64,000 nucleotides of DNA from Enterococcus devriesei (GCF_001885905.1 NZ_JXKM01000001.1:213486-277485), one strand, 5' to 3'; numbered from the stretch's first letter, positions 54,500 to 64,000 are shown. The notes: a model not told the origin generated them from the sequence alone. Numbers and translations: made by a program.

Positions 54500-55972
54500 A
54501 TGAAAAAGTTGTACGAAGATGACAGTTTGACCCTCCATACGGACCTTTATCAAATCAATATGATGAAAACCTATTGGGAGACTGGACGTGCCGATCTTCA
54601 TGCGGTATTCGAATGTTATTTCCGTAATATGCCATTCGATAACGGTTATGTCATCTTTGCGGGATTGGAACGATTGGTTAATTATTTGGAAGAATTAAGC
54701 TTTAGTGAAAGTGATTTGGCGTATTTAAAAGAGGTCGAAGGCTATCCAGATGCTTTTATTGATTACCTGCGAGAGTTTAAATTCACTTGTACCGTACGTT
54801 CAGCGATCGAAGGCGAGTTGGTTTTTAGTAATGAGCCGATCATTCAAGTGGAAGGTTCATTATTACAATGCCAACTAGTTGAGACAGCGTTGTTAAATAT
54901 TGTTAATTTCCAAACGTTGATCGCTACGAAATCAGCCCGAATTAAATCTGTGATTGGCGATGATCCTTTATTAGAATTTGGAACACGGCGGGCGCAAGAA
55001 TTAGATGCGGCGCTTTGGGGGACACGAGCAGCTTACATTGGTGGAGCAGATGCTACTAGTAACGTGCGAGCAGGCAAGATTTTTGGTATTCCTGACAGTG
55101 GGACCCACGCCCATTCTTTAGTCCAATCTTACGGCAATGACTATGATGCCTTTAAAGCCTATGCACAAACGCATCGTGATTGTGTCTTTTTAGTGGATAC
55201 TTATGATACGTTAAATTCAGGTGTTCCAAACGCCATCAAAGTGGCGAAAGAAATGGGGGACCAGATTAATTTCTTAGGTGTTCGTATCGACAGCGGCGAT
55301 ATGGCGTACATTTCTAAACGCGTCCGTCAACAATTAGACGAAGCTGGTTTTCCTGATGCGAAAGTCTATGCTTCAAATGATTTAGATGAAAGTACGATTC
55401 TGAATTTAAAAATGCAGCATGCGAAGATTGATGTTTGGGGTGTAGGAACTAAACTGATCACCGCTTACGACCAGCCGGCATTAGGCGCAGTCTTTAAACT
55501 TGTCTCGATCGAAAACGAGAAGGGTGAAATGATGGATACCATCAAGCTTTCCAGCAACGCCGAAAAAGTCACGACACCAGGTAAAAAACAAGTTTGGCGG
55601 ATCACCCGTAATTCTGACGGCAAATCAGAAGGGGATTATGTGACTTTATGGGATGAAGACCCACGAGAAGAAAGTGAAATCTTCATGTTCCATCCGGTCT
55701 ATACCTACATCAATAAGACGGTGCGTAATTTCGAAGCACGGCCAATTTTACAAGATATTTTTGTCGATGGGAAATTGGTGTATGAATTGCCAGATTTGGA
55801 AGTGGTGAAACAAACTGCCAAAGATAGCTTGGATTCATTGTGGGAAGAATATAAACGTGATTTGAATCCGCAAAAATATCCAGTGGACCTTTCAACAGAT
55901 TGCTGGAACCATAAAAATAAAATCATGGATCAAGTTCGCAATTCTGTGAAGAAAATGCAGCAAGACGATTAG
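54500..55972 (+). CDS. pncB: Nicotinate phosphoribosyltransferase
   Basis: Converts nicotinate and PRPP to nicotinate mononucleotide in NAD salvage. LHTDLYQINMMKTYWETGR, FEFGTRR-like LLEFGTRRAQELDAALWGTRAAYIGG, VDTYDT and RIDSGDMAYIS are family motifs. AAGGAG (54487-54492) lies 7 bases from ATG 54500 but only 1 from ATG 54494, so 54500 is the start. 490 aa. Operon with nadE. Confidence 0.96.
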   Translation: MKKLYEDDSLTLHTDLYQINMMKTYWETGRADLHAVFECYFRNMPFDNGYVIFAGLERLVNYLEELSFSESDLAYLKEVEGYPDAFIDYLREFKFTCTVRSAIEGELVFSNEPIIQVEGSLLQCQLVETALLNIVNFQTLIATKSARIKSVIGDDPLLEFGTRRAQELDAALWGTRAAYIGGADATSNVRAGKIFGIPDSGTHAHSLVQSYGNDYDAFKAYAQTHRDCVFLVDTYDTLNSGVPNAIKVAKEMGDQINFLGVRIDSGDMAYISKRVRQQLDEAGFPDAKVYASNDLDESTILNLKMQHAKIDVWGVGTKLITAYDQPALGAVFKLVSIENEKGEMMDTIKLSSNAEKVTTPGKKQVWRITRNSDGKSEGDYVTLWDEDPREESEIFMFHPVYTYINKTVRNFEARPILQDIFVDGKLVYELPDLEVVKQTAKDSLDSLWEEYKRDLNPQKYPVDLSTDCWNHKNKIMDQVRNSVKKMQQDD

Positions 55973-55985
55973 GAGTTGATAGTTT

Positions 55986-56810
55986 ATGACAGTACAAACA
56001 ACGATTATTAAAGAACTAGGTGTAAAACCGACGATCGATCCTAAAGCTGAGATTCGGACGAGCATTGAATTTTTGAAGGCTTACTTAACTAAAAATCCTT
56101 TTTTAAAAACACTTGTGTTAGGAATCAGTGGCGGACAAGATTCTTCATTAGCAGGTCGTCTAGCGCAATTAGCGATTGAAGAACTACGAGCTGAGACTGA
56201 TGACGATAGCTATAAATTTATTGCTGTTCGTTTGCCTTATGGCGAGCAAGCTGATGAGGCGGACGCGAAACGAGCCTTGGACTTTATCCAACCCGATGTC
56301 AGCTTACGGGTAAATATCAAAGGAGCGGTCGATGCGCAAGTCGCTGCACTTGAAGAAGCGGGTATCACAATCAGCGACTTCAATAAAGGCAATATCAAAG
56401 CGCGGCAACGGATGATTACTCAATACGGCATCGCTGGTGACAATCAAGGAGCCGTAGTGGGTACGGACCATGCCGCAGAAAATGTGACTGGCTTCTTTAC
56501 TAAATTTGGCGACGGCGGAGCGGATATCTTACCGTTGTTCCGCTTGAACAAACGGCAAGGGAAAATGCTGCTACAAGAACTAGGCGCCGATGAAGCGTTG
56601 TATTTGAAGGTTCCAACCGCCGACTTAGAAGATGGCAAGCCATTAGTTGCCGATGAAGTCGCCTTAGGTGTCACGTATGACAATATTGATGACTACCTTG
56701 AAGGAAAAAATATTGATCCAAAAGCCCAAACAACGATTGAAAATTGGTGGAATAAAACCCAACACAAACGCCATTTACCAATTTCCGTCTTTGATGATTT
56801 TTGGAAATAA
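55986..56810 (+). CDS. nadE: NH3-dependent NAD+ synthetase
   Basis: Amidates nicotinate adenine dinucleotide to NAD. PP-loop [41 protein letters not shown] and [12 protein letters not shown]. 274 aa without a glutaminase domain, so ammonia is the donor. 13 bases after pncB. Confidence 0.97.
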   Translation: MTVQTTIIKELGVKPTIDPKAEIRTSIEFLKAYLTKNPFLKTLVLGISGGQDSSLAGRLAQLAIEELRAETDDDSYKFIAVRLPYGEQADEADAKRALDFIQPDVSLRVNIKGAVDAQVAALEEAGITISDFNKGNIKARQRMITQYGIAGDNQGAVVGTDHAAENVTGFFTKFGDGGADILPLFRLNKRQGKMLLQELGADEALYLKVPTADLEDGKPLVADEVALGVTYDNIDDYLEGKNIDPKAQTTIENWWNKTQHKRHLPISVFDDFWK

Positions 56811-56812
56811 TC

Positions 56813-56854
56813 AATAAGCTTAGTAGGGATGATTCCCCGCTAAGCTTATTTTTG
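56813..56854 (+). terminator. Terminator of pncB-nadE
   Basis: 11-bp stem AATAAGCTTAG / CTAAGCTTATT with an inner GGG/CCC pair and a T run. Confidence 0.92.
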
Positions 56855-57120
56855 TCAGTCCAACTTTTTGCAGGATATTGAGTTCAGGTGTACGATCATT
56901 GCTTATTTGAATTATGAAGTGAGTAGTTTAGTTGGATGATATGCGTACGAAGATAAAAAAATTTTTTCGTGGTTTCCGAAAAAAGAATCCTATTGTCTGA
57001 GTTAGCTGCCAGTCCAACTTTTCGCTCTGTGTGGATATACTTTTTTTAAATTACGAAGTCAGCTTTTTATTTAGCGGCTAGATATGTGCACGAAGATAAT
57101 TTTCCCATCCACCAATCTCA
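56855..57120 (-). repeat. Intergenic hairpin repeat, copy D (about two degenerate units)
   Basis: CAGTCCAACTTTT occurs near 56856 and again near 57010, each followed by a TATG-TACGAAGATA-like segment (TATGCGTACGAAGATA near 56941 and TATGTGCACGAAGATA near 57085). TTTTTTCGTGGTTTCCGAAAAAAG at about 56963-56987 is the family hairpin. It matches the tandem copies at 63.5-64.0 kb, same strand. No gene is visible in 56855-57174. Confidence 0.65.
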
Positions 57121-57222
57121 AACTATTTATTCATTTAAAATAAAAGTAGATTCCCTTTAGCGCCTTTACTTTCTATGGAATTCTCGTTAAAATACCTAGT
57201 GATTCATGGATGGGAGCGACTT

Positions 57223-59028
57223 ATGGAAAAAATACGAAAGATTCCTTGGGGGCTAGTGGGAAAAGTTTTAGGTGTAGTCCTGTTTATTATTTGTTCAAAT
57301 TTATTTTTACAATTAACACAAAATGATTTTTCCTTTGACTTAGCTTTTAAATTCGCGTTTTCTTGGCATACGGAAAAATTTTTCTTGGGATGTTTGGTAT
57401 TATTGATCTTCTTTGGCTGGATCAGTAGCTTCTTGGGGTCTTTACGGATTGGCGGGCTTTTTTACTCGCTATTGCTGATTGGGATCGGGATCGCTAATTA
57501 TTTAAAAATGACCTATCGAATGGAGCCAATTTATCCCAATGATTTGAAAATGGTGATCGAATTTGGCATGATCCGGGATATGGTCAGCACGCCTTTATTT
57601 CTTTTGTTCTTGCTGCTGTTAGCCGCTGGCGTGGTTTTGATTTTAGTGAGTTTGAAAAAAAGTATTCGCTTAAAAAAACAGCGACAATGGGTGCGAGTCG
57701 GTATCTTTCTATTAACGAGCGGCTTGCTTTTTTATATTGGTGGTTTCAATAATCAAAATAATCTTTTACGTAAAGCCTACAATCAAACCGCGTTGTGGAT
57801 TCCTTATAGTCAAAAAATGAATTATTACAATACTGGCTTCATGGGTGGCTTTTTGTATAACTTACCGGTGGAAGCGATGAATCAGCCACAAGGCTATTCA
57901 GCGAGTGAAATCAAAAAAATTACTAAAAGCTATCAACCGGCTGAATCAGAGACAACGACCGACAAGCCGAATATTGTGTATGTCATGAGTGAAAGCTTTT
58001 CTGATCCTAGTCGTTTGAAGGGGTTGGAAATCTTAGGTGGCGATCCTTTACAGGCATATCGTGAAGTCGCGGATCAAACTTATAGCGGCCAAATGTTGTC
58101 GCAAAATTATGGCGGTGGGACGGCTAATATTGAATTCGAAGCATTGACTGGTTTTTCAATGGAATTGTTCAATGCACAAATGTCTACCCCGTATACGATG
58201 CTAGTACCAAAGTTCGAGCGTTTTCCTTCATTGGTCAGCACGTTGGAAAAAAGAGGCTACCAAACGACTGCGATTCATCCTTACAATACATCGATGTATA
58301 AACGTAAAGATGTGTATCAAACTTTTGGCTTCGATCAATTTTTAGATGAAGAGACGATGAAGCATCAAGCTAAGATCGAAGACAATCCGTATATTTCAGA
58401 TGAGGCGGCCTATAATGAAGTTTACGATCATTTAACGAATCAGAAAAAACCGCAGTTTCTTCATTTGGTCACGATGCAGACCCATATGCCTTATGAAAAT
58501 AAATACAGCGAACTGCCTTACCTGGCTCGCGGAGAGAATACCACCGCTTTGCGTAGTTATATGCAGGACATTGCATACAGCAGTCAAGCGCTACAAGCCT
58601 TTCTAAAAAAATTAGATGATCTGCCAGAGCGGACGCTAGTAGTTTTTTGGGGAGATCATTTGCCGGGGATCTACTCAGACGAGATTCAGGCGAAAAATCA
58701 AGGACCACGCTTACATGAGACCGAATTTTTAATGTATGACAATCGTCATCAATTGAATAATCAACGAACGGTCACGAGTCCTTTTTATTTTGGCGCAGAT
58801 CTGTTCCAGCAAGGACGCCTGCAAATGACTGGCTTCCAAGAACTATTGGTTCATTTACAAAAAGAGCTTCCAGCTTTTGAAAAAGGTATGTATTACCAAG
58901 CGGGGAATTGGAATAAAGAAGTCAAATTGAATCAAAAGCAGGAGAAAATTTACCAAGACTATCAAATGATTCAGTATGATATCACGACGGGAAAACAGTA
59001 TAGTTTGAAGGAGAATTTCTTTGACTAG
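57223..59028 (+). CDS. LTA synthase family protein (phosphoglycerol transferase)
   Basis: About five N-terminal membrane helices (to about residue 205) followed by an extracellular sulfatase-fold domain: NIVYVMSESFSDPSRL (metal-binding Glu), NYGGGTANIEFEALTGF (candidate nucleophile Thr), PYNTSMYKRKDVYQTFGF and VFWGDHLPG. It transfers glycerol phosphate from phosphatidylglycerol, as LtaS does for lipoteichoic acid, but paralogues with other roles exist. ATG 57223 with GGGAGCG before it is preferred; an in-frame ATG at 57175 would add 16 residues. 601 aa. Confidence 0.88.
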   Translation: MEKIRKIPWGLVGKVLGVVLFIICSNLFLQLTQNDFSFDLAFKFAFSWHTEKFFLGCLVLLIFFGWISSFLGSLRIGGLFYSLLLIGIGIANYLKMTYRMEPIYPNDLKMVIEFGMIRDMVSTPLFLLFLLLLAAGVVLILVSLKKSIRLKKQRQWVRVGIFLLTSGLLFYIGGFNNQNNLLRKAYNQTALWIPYSQKMNYYNTGFMGGFLYNLPVEAMNQPQGYSASEIKKITKSYQPAESETTTDKPNIVYVMSESFSDPSRLKGLEILGGDPLQAYREVADQTYSGQMLSQNYGGGTANIEFEALTGFSMELFNAQMSTPYTMLVPKFERFPSLVSTLEKRGYQTTAIHPYNTSMYKRKDVYQTFGFDQFLDEETMKHQAKIEDNPYISDEAAYNEVYDHLTNQKKPQFLHLVTMQTHMPYENKYSELPYLARGENTTALRSYMQDIAYSSQALQAFLKKLDDLPERTLVVFWGDHLPGIYSDEIQAKNQGPRLHETEFLMYDNRHQLNNQRTVTSPFYFGADLFQQGRLQMTGFQELLVHLQKELPAFEKGMYYQAGNWNKEVKLNQKQEKIYQDYQMIQYDITTGKQYSLKENFFD

Positions 59029-59043
59029 AATGAAGGAGCAGCT

Positions 59044-59808
59044 ATGTCATTTAAAAAGAAAGACAATCAGAGTTATTACAATCCAATGCGGCGCGCAATT
59101 TTAAATCATCAGATGATCGAGCCTGGCGACAAAGTGGCGATCGGTATGAGCGGCGGCAAAGACAGCACTACCTTACTGGTATTGCTAGATCGCATCCGCC
59201 GTCAGCGCCGCTTAGGTTTTGATTTTGAGATTGTGCCGATCACACTTGATATGGGCTTTGAGGATTGCGATATTACGCCGATGCAGGAATTTGTGGAAAG
59301 CATGGGTTATGACCTTGAAATTGTTCCGACGAATATCGCTAAGGTGGTCTTTGAGATTCGTGAAGAAAAATCGCCTTGTTCTCTTTGCGCCAAGCTGCGT
59401 CGCGGGATTTTATATAATCGCGCCAGCGAATTGGGTTGTCAAAAAGTGGCGTTAGGTCATCATGTGGATGATGCCCTTGAAACCTATTTTATGAACTTTT
59501 TGTTTCACGGACGACTGAACAGCTTTGAACCGAAAAGCTATTTAACGAAGACAAAAGTAACACTGATCCGGCCAATGATCTATTTGGAAGAAAAACAAAT
59601 TATCCGTTTTGTGAAACGCGAGGAGCTGCCGGTGATTTTTAATCCGTGTCCTGTGGATAAAAAAACTAAGCGAGAAGAGATCAAAAAACTCGTGACCAAT
59701 TTGGCTCAAGAGTACCCAGCGATTCGGGAAAAATTCATAATGGGCATGGAGCAAGTATCTGCTGAAGATTTCTGGGTAAAAACCTGTCATGAAAGCCTTT
59801 TAAATTGA
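59044..59808 (+). CDS. ttcA: TtcA-like tRNA thiolation enzyme
   Basis: PP-loop ATPase with IGMSGGKDSTTLL, the Fe-S motif CSLCAKLRRGILY and a third Cys in NPCPVDKKTKR, as in TtcA, which makes 2-thiocytidine in tRNA position 32. ALGHHVDDALETYFMNF is also a family motif. 254 aa. Gram-positive members are less studied, so the substrate is inferred. Confidence 0.88.
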   Translation: MSFKKKDNQSYYNPMRRAILNHQMIEPGDKVAIGMSGGKDSTTLLVLLDRIRRQRRLGFDFEIVPITLDMGFEDCDITPMQEFVESMGYDLEIVPTNIAKVVFEIREEKSPCSLCAKLRRGILYNRASELGCQKVALGHHVDDALETYFMNFLFHGRLNSFEPKSYLTKTKVTLIRPMIYLEEKQIIRFVKREELPVIFNPCPVDKKTKREEIKKLVTNLAQEYPAIREKFIMGMEQVSAEDFWVKTCHESLLN

Positions 59809-59848
59809 TGGATTCTAGAATAAAAGACTGTATTTCTCTCTTTCCTCA

Positions 59849-59857
59849 TGATATAAT
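59849..59857 (+). promoter_or_regulatory. Promoter of the Mn riboswitch-ATPase unit
   Basis: TGATATAAT (59849-59857), a perfect extended -10; the -35 at 17 bp (TGTATT) is weak. It sits 13 bases before the riboswitch. Confidence 0.75.
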
Positions 59858-59869
59858 TTCTCTTGTATT

Positions 59870-59958
59870 CATGAGGGAGTAACTAGCAGCGATCGCTGTG
59901 GCAACGCCACCAACAAGAAAGAATATTTCTGGTGTTGTCTTAAATAGTGAGACTTATG
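59870..59958 (+). ncRNA. yybP-ykoY (Mn2+) riboswitch candidate
   Basis: P1 is CATGAG (59870-59875) with CTTATG (59953-59958). GAGGGAGTAACTAGC resembles the conserved GGGGAGUAGC box after P1. P2 is AGC-GATC-GCT. A second arm contains AACGCCACC and a hairpin AGAAA/TTTCT. GTGAGACTTATG closes it like the conserved AAGACC/GAGACC end. A P-type cation ATPase follows, as in Lactococcus yoaB and pneumococcal mgtA. No covariance model was run. Confidence 0.8.
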
Positions 59959-59993
59959 TATGTGTTTTTCGCATACACAAGTCCTTTTTTTTT
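59951..59993 (+). terminator. Riboswitch expression-platform terminator
   Basis: GACTTATGTATGTG pairs with CGCATACACAAGTC (G-U and one mismatch), followed by nine T residues. The 5' arm overlaps the P1 3' strand, so P1 formation and the terminator exclude each other; metal binding should switch the gene on. Confidence 0.82.
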
Positions 59994-60075
59994 ACTTCCA
60001 ACAGAAACACGAATAAAAAGAATGTCCATTGAACTTAGATTATGGTGACATTCGAATCGAATAAGGAGGAAAAAG

Positions 60076-62757
60076 ATGTCAGAGGAAAAAAAGCAACAAC
60101 TAATAAAACCTTTCTACACAGAAGAAACAGACCAGGTTTTAGCAGAAGTTCAAACGACTGAAGAAGGATTGACTTCAGCAGAAGCGCAAAAGCGTTTAAC
60201 TGAATTTGGTTTGAACGAGCTAGAAGAAGGCGAAAAGAAAAGTATGCTTGTGCGGTTCTTTGAACAGTTCAAGGATCTAATGATTATCGTCTTGTTATTT
60301 GCAGCGGTGATTTCCGCAGTCGTTTCCCACGAAGTCGTCGATTCATTCATTATCTTAGCGGTAGTGATTATTAACGCGGTGATGGGTGTCGTGCAGGAGT
60401 CAAAAGCGGAGCAAGCGATCGAAGCGTTACGAGAAATGTCAACACCGAATGCCAATGTGCTTCGAGATGGACATGTCAGCTCAATCAAATCGACTGAGCT
60501 TGTACCGGGAGATATCGTGATGCTAGAAGCCGGTGATGTGGTACCTGCTGATTTACGATTGATCGAAGTGGCTTCATTAAAGATCGAAGAAGCGGCTTTG
60601 ACTGGTGAATCTGTTCCCGTTGAAAAAGAGCTAATCGTCATTAACGAAGGCGAGGTTGGTATCGGGGATCGCGTCAATATGGCTTACTCAAATAGTAATG
60701 TCACTTACGGTCGCGGAAAAGGTGTGGTAGTCAATACCGGAATGACGACTGAAGTCGGAAAAATCGCCGGGATGTTGGCTCAAGCTGATGAAACAGAGAC
60801 ACCGCTAAAAAACAATTTGAACCAATTAGGTAAATTTTTAACCCTAGCAATTATTATTATCGCTGTGGTGATGTTTTTCGTTGGAACGGTCTTTAATGAC
60901 ACCTCTTGGGTCGATATGTTATTGACTTCAATCTCATTAGCCGTTGCCGCTATTCCAGAAGGCTTGCCAGCGATTGTAACGATTATTCTGGCTTTAGGAA
61001 CACAAGTCATGGCCAAACGAAACTCGGTGATTCGTAAATTACCAGCCGTTGAAACCTTGGGCTCAACCGACATTATCGCCTCAGATAAGACCGGTACGTT
61101 GACTTTGAACCAAATGACGGTGGAAAAATTATACGTCGACAATCATCAATATGACGCAAATGGTGAAGTGCCTGTAGACAGCATGGCGATGAAAGTCATG
61201 AACTATGCCAATGATACAAAAATTGCCCAAGACGGTAGCTTGATTGGAGATCCAACGGAAACGGCACTGGTTCAATTTGGGTTGAACAACGGCTTTGATG
61301 TCCGTGAAAAAGTAGCCGAACAACCCCGCGTGGCAGAGCTGCCATTTGATTCCGATCGTAAATTAATGAGTACGCTCCATGAAGAAGCAGCAGGTAAAAT
61401 TTTGGTTGCTGTCAAAGGAGCGCCTGATGTTTTATTGGATCGAGCGTCACAAATCTTGTTAAACGGTCAAGTCGTACCAATGACTGAAAAAGAAAAACAA
61501 GATATTCTAGCGAATAATAAAGACATGGCTCAACAAGCGTTGCGTGTCTTGGGAATGGCTTATAAGTATGTTGATCAAGTTCCAGCTGAATTGGAAGCGG
61601 AAGTCATTGAAAATGATTTGATTTTCGCAGGACTTGTCGGCATGATCGATCCAGAGCGTGCTGAAGCAGCTGAAGCGGTACGAGTAGCAAAAGATGCTGG
61701 TGTTCGTCCAATCATGATCACTGGAGACCACAAAGATACGGCAGAAGCCATCGCTGCTCGTTTAGGCATCATTGAAAAAGGGGACGATGCGTCCGTTTTA
61801 ACGGGTGCCCAATTAAACGAAATGTCCGATGAAGAGTTCGCGCAAAAAGTGGAACATTATTCTGTTTATGCTCGTGTGTCGCCGGAACATAAAGTTCGGA
61901 TCGTTAAAGCTTGGCAAAAAGAAGGCAAGGTCGTTGCCATGACCGGTGACGGTGTCAATGATGCGCCTGCTTTGAAACAAGCGGATATCGGCATCGGCAT
62001 GGGGATCACTGGAACAGAAGTTTCCAAAGGTGCCTCTGATATGGTTCTTGCCGATGACAACTTTGCGACGATTGTCGTGGCCGTTGAAGAAGGACGGAAA
62101 GTCTTCTCGAACATCCAAAAAGCGGTTCAATATTTACTAGCTGCTAACCTTGGGGAAGTCTTAACCCTATTTATTGCGACTTTACTTGGTTGGGACACCT
62201 TGTTGCCGATTCATTTATTATGGATTAACCTAGTGACCGATACCTTCCCAGCGATTGCACTTGGGATGGAGCCGGCCGAAAAAGATTTGATGCAGCATAA
62301 GCCTCGCGGTCGCAGCTCAAACTTATTCTCTGGCGGTGTTTTCTCAAGTATTATTTATCAAGGGATTTTAGAAGCTGCTACTGTATTATTCGTCTATTGG
62401 TCAGCGATTCAGTGGCCGGTTCATACTGCCTACGCTGAAGTTCATTCAGATGCGTTGACGATGGCTTTTGCAACTTTAGGCTTGATGCAATTGTTCCATG
62501 CCTTTAACGTGAAGTCTGTTCATCAATCATTATTCAAAGTCGGAGCATTCCGCAATAAGAGCTTTAACTGGGCGATCTTATTATCCTTCGCTTTGATGAT
62601 GGTGATCATTGTCGTGCCAGGATTGAATGACGTTTTCCGGGTGGCTCATCTAGATTTATATCAATGGGGAATCGTGATCGGTGCTTCCTTTGCGATTATT
62701 CCAATCGTTGAGATCGTAAAAGCCTTCCAACGTGGAGCAATGAAAAATAAAGATTAA
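60076..62757 (+). CDS. P-type cation ATPase, probable Mn2+/Ca2+ exporter
   Basis: 893-aa P2A-type ATPase: TGES (actuator), PEGLPA in M4, phosphorylation site [18 protein letters not shown], and [19 protein letters not shown] in M6. This is the Ca2+-ATPase-like set of membrane ligands. The Mn2+ riboswitch upstream, and the similar arrangement in lactococci and pneumococci, favour manganese efflux, with calcium possible. It is monocistronic, with its own terminator. Confidence 0.9.
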   Translation: MSEEKKQQLIKPFYTEETDQVLAEVQTTEEGLTSAEAQKRLTEFGLNELEEGEKKSMLVRFFEQFKDLMIIVLLFAAVISAVVSHEVVDSFIILAVVIINAVMGVVQESKAEQAIEALREMSTPNANVLRDGHVSSIKSTELVPGDIVMLEAGDVVPADLRLIEVASLKIEEAALTGESVPVEKELIVINEGEVGIGDRVNMAYSNSNVTYGRGKGVVVNTGMTTEVGKIAGMLAQADETETPLKNNLNQLGKFLTLAIIIIAVVMFFVGTVFNDTSWVDMLLTSISLAVAAIPEGLPAIVTIILALGTQVMAKRNSVIRKLPAVETLGSTDIIASDKTGTLTLNQMTVEKLYVDNHQYDANGEVPVDSMAMKVMNYANDTKIAQDGSLIGDPTETALVQFGLNNGFDVREKVAEQPRVAELPFDSDRKLMSTLHEEAAGKILVAVKGAPDVLLDRASQILLNGQVVPMTEKEKQDILANNKDMAQQALRVLGMAYKYVDQVPAELEAEVIENDLIFAGLVGMIDPERAEAAEAVRVAKDAGVRPIMITGDHKDTAEAIAARLGIIEKGDDASVLTGAQLNEMSDEEFAQKVEHYSVYARVSPEHKVRIVKAWQKEGKVVAMTGDGVNDAPALKQADIGIGMGITGTEVSKGASDMVLADDNFATIVVAVEEGRKVFSNIQKAVQYLLAANLGEVLTLFIATLLGWDTLLPIHLLWINLVTDTFPAIALGMEPAEKDLMQHKPRGRSSNLFSGGVFSSIIYQGILEAATVLFVYWSAIQWPVHTAYAEVHSDALTMAFATLGLMQLFHAFNVKSVHQSLFKVGAFRNKSFNWAILLSFALMMVIIVVPGLNDVFRVAHLDLYQWGIVIGASFAIIPIVEIVKAFQRGAMKNKD

Positions 62758-62763
62758 TTAATG

Positions 62764-62811
62764 TAGCGGGTAATGCTTGACGGATTTGTCAGCCTTGCCC
62801 GCTTTTTTTAA
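62764..62811 (+). terminator. Terminator of the ATPase gene
   Basis: Stem AGCGGG / CCCGCT with an inner GCTTGACG/TGTCAGC-like pairing, followed by a run of T. Confidence 0.85.
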
Positions 62812-62865
62812 TGGATTTTTTCAACACGGATATGATGGGTGATTCTAAATATTTTCATAACCGCT

Positions 62866-62893
62866 TTGCATAATGTAAGAAAATCAGTAAAAT
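62866..62893 (+). promoter_or_regulatory. Promoter of the small unknown gene
   Basis: -35 TTGCAT (62866-62871), 16-bp spacer, -10 TAAAAT (62888-62893). Confidence 0.6.
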
Positions 62894-62928
62894 GGAAGTA
62901 TCATACCAAAGAAAGTAGGAATATAAGA

Positions 62929-63354
62929 ATGCGACCAAATACAGGCTTTTATGCTGGAGAAATTAACGAAATTGTTCAAAATACAGAAAAAATGGGTGAA
63001 CGTTTACACCCAAGCTATGAAGAAATTCGAAAAGCTTTAGACGAAAAGAAAATCAACGAATTTGATGAGGAACGTTTGTCAGAGATTCATGATCTATTCG
63101 AGGAAGGTACTCATTTTTACCAATTGAATTTAGAAAAAATCGGTATGATGAAACCACCGGCTAAAGTAATGGGAAATCATAAGAGCTTCCAAAAAGCGTA
63201 TGTTCAATATGTTGCCGGTTGCCAAGAAATGACCGATAGCTTGTTGCCAGAAGTCAACGAAGAGGCATTCAACGCAGCTGAAAAAAAACAAGATGAAGCA
63301 ACCGATATAATCTATAAAACGATTCAAAAAATTACAAATCTGTTATTGAAATAG
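62929..63354 (+). CDS. Unknown alpha-helical protein
   Basis: 141 aa, no membrane segment or signal peptide. It is rich in Glu, Lys and Gln and predicted by eye to be mostly helical (for example EINEIVQNTEKMGERL and AEKKQDEATDIIYKTIQKI). I do not recognise a family. ATG 62929 has AGGA about 9 bases upstream and is 36 bases after the -10; the upstream in-frame extension would cross the promoter. It is the last gene before the repeat region. Confidence 0.7.
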   Translation: MRPNTGFYAGEINEIVQNTEKMGERLHPSYEEIRKALDEKKINEFDEERLSEIHDLFEEGTHFYQLNLEKIGMMKPPAKVMGNHKSFQKAYVQYVAGCQEMTDSLLPEVNEEAFNAAEKKQDEATDIIYKTIQKITNLLLK

Positions 63355-63500
63355 TAAACAATATAAACTTTAAACACAACAAAGGTTTTTTAATTTTATT
63401 ATAACGTTATTTTAAATACAGCAGAGAAAGAATCAGGTATGATTACTTCATAACCAATAACAACCTTTTCTTTTTCATTGCATTTAGGTAATACTCCTTT

Positions 63501-63531
63501 AGCACCGATTTGCCGATCGGTGCTTTTTTTT
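63501..63531 (+). terminator. Rho-independent terminator 150 bases after the unknown gene
   Basis: Perfect 9-bp stem AGCACCGAT / ATCGGTGCT with a TTGCCG loop and eight T residues. The sequence 63355-63500 before it shows no gene. Confidence 0.85.
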
Positions 63532-64000
63532 GCGAGTTCCACTTCACGCTTCAGCGTGATTAGTGGAATCGTATGTGTGATGAGAGTTAAACGCATTTTT
63601 CGTCGGTTTCGAAAAATGCATTCCTAAATTTGAACTAGCTGTCAGTTTTTCTTCCTGCTTTAGCATGTTAGAAAAATGATATGCCGACGAGAATGAGCGT
63701 AAATTTTGAAAAAATTTACTTTCTTTTTTATTGAGTCGCTTGCGAGCTTTAGCGTGATTAGTGGAATCGTATGCGTGATGAGAGTTAAACGCATTTTTCG
63801 TGGGTTTCGCAAAATGCATTCCTAAATTTGAACTAGCTGTCAGTTTTTCTTCCTGCTTCAGCAGGTTAGAAAAATGATATGTCGACTAGAATGAGCGTAA
63901 ATCTTGAAAAAATTTACTTTCTTTTTTATTGAGTCGCCTGCGAGTTTTAGCGGAATCGTATGCGTGGTGAGAGTCAACCGCATTTTTCGTGGGTTTCGCA
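63532..64000 (-). repeat. Tandem intergenic hairpin repeat, copy E, 198-bp unit, at least 2.3 copies
   Basis: The unit containing GGAATCGTATG recurs with ATCGT at 63568, 63766 and 63955: 198 bases apart, then 189 because the third copy lacks 9 bases. Each unit has a hairpin, for example AACGCATTTTTCG (63788-63800) / CGCAAAATGCATT (63808-63820), and GAACTAGCTGTCAG. In reverse complement it matches copy C. The array runs past the end of the window; no gene lies in it. Confidence 0.88.

Noticed and set aside
57175..57222. ATG 57175 as the start of the LTA synthase family protein
   Set aside because: It lacks a good ribosome binding site; ATG 57223 has GGGAGCG upstream and gives a membrane-anchor N-terminus beginning with charged residues. 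The extended form is not excluded.
60150..60677. 175-aa minus-strand frame inside the ATPase gene
   Set aside because: Ser/Thr-rich shadow of a GC-biased coding strand; it lacks a ribosome binding site and overlaps a certain gene.
63399..63819. Minus-strand frames of 65 and 91 aa at the end of the window
   Set aside because: They run through the terminator and the 198-bp tandem units; the similar peptides only reflect the DNA repeat.
63532..64000. CRISPR array
   Set aside because: The unit is 198 bp, the whole unit is repeated with no unique spacers, and no cas genes are near.

Overview
The window looks like a low-GC Gram-positive chromosome of the order Lactobacillales, most probably Enterococcus. 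The evidence is the WalRKHIJ block, the DUF1827 and ManO (DUF956) proteins, a class Ib nrd locus, CIRCE-controlled groESL, CcpA/CodY/Fur-type operators and strong AGGAGG ribosome binding sites. Species is not determined. There are no rRNA genes, insertion sequences, phage genes or CRISPR arrays; one tRNA-Lys(CTT) is present.

Layout. (1) 1-6821: the right part of a visibly AT-richer nonribosomal peptide operon: NRPS (A-PCP-C, 5' end outside the window), aspartate decarboxylase PanD, a two-lobed YqeK-like HD protein, a second NRPS (A-PCP-TE) and an Sfp-type phosphopantetheinyl transferase. The second A domain lacks the usual alpha-amino-binding Asp. Together with an in-operon PanD this points to a beta-alanine-containing peptide, possibly a dipeptide. 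(2) 7069-13175: orphan manO, then the mannitol operon mtlA-mtlR-mtlF-mtlD. MtlA carries a second, cysteine-less IIB copy. (3) 13355-15909: nagB, an RsuA-family pseudouridine synthase and an MgtC-family protein. (4) 15955-19772 (minus): nrdH-nrdE-nrdF, with members of an intergenic repeat family between the genes and NrdR-like boxes upstream. (5) 20149-22904: feoA (double domain), feoB and a small Cys-rich protein under a Fur-like box. (6) 23072-25573: an autoregulated MarR gene and a multidrug-type ABC exporter. (7) 25648-30475 (minus): leuABCD behind a consensus promoter, a CodY-like box and a leader-peptide attenuator encoding three consecutive Leu codons. (8) 30839-37148: opp peptide transporter with a CodY-like box, interrupted by an oppositely oriented DUF3899 gene. 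(9) 37367-38993: tRNA-Lys, a DUF1836 gene and degV. (10) 39336-44886: walR-walK-walH-walI-walJ. (11) 45258-50224: a complete rnfCDGEAB operon, unusual for Lactobacillales to my knowledge. (12) 50286-53762: an NAD(P)-binding protein, a CPBP protease and groES-groEL. (13) 53997-56810: DUF1827, pncB and nadE. (14) 57223-59808: an LTA-synthase-family protein and a TtcA-like enzyme. (15) 59849-62757: a yybP-ykoY (Mn2+) riboswitch candidate and a P-type cation ATPase. (16) 62929-64000: a small unknown protein, then tandem copies of the same intergenic repeat family.

The genes form separate units: carbon uptake (mtl, nag, under CcpA and specific regulators), nitrogen and peptide supply (leu and opp, both with CodY-like sites), metal handling (feo, Mn ATPase, MgtC), redox and NAD (rnf, pncB, nadE, nrd), and envelope control (wal, LTA synthase). 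The most novel material is the NRPS/PanD/HD operon, the dispersed hairpin repeat family and the Rnf operon. All calls were made by eye from motifs; no database search was run.
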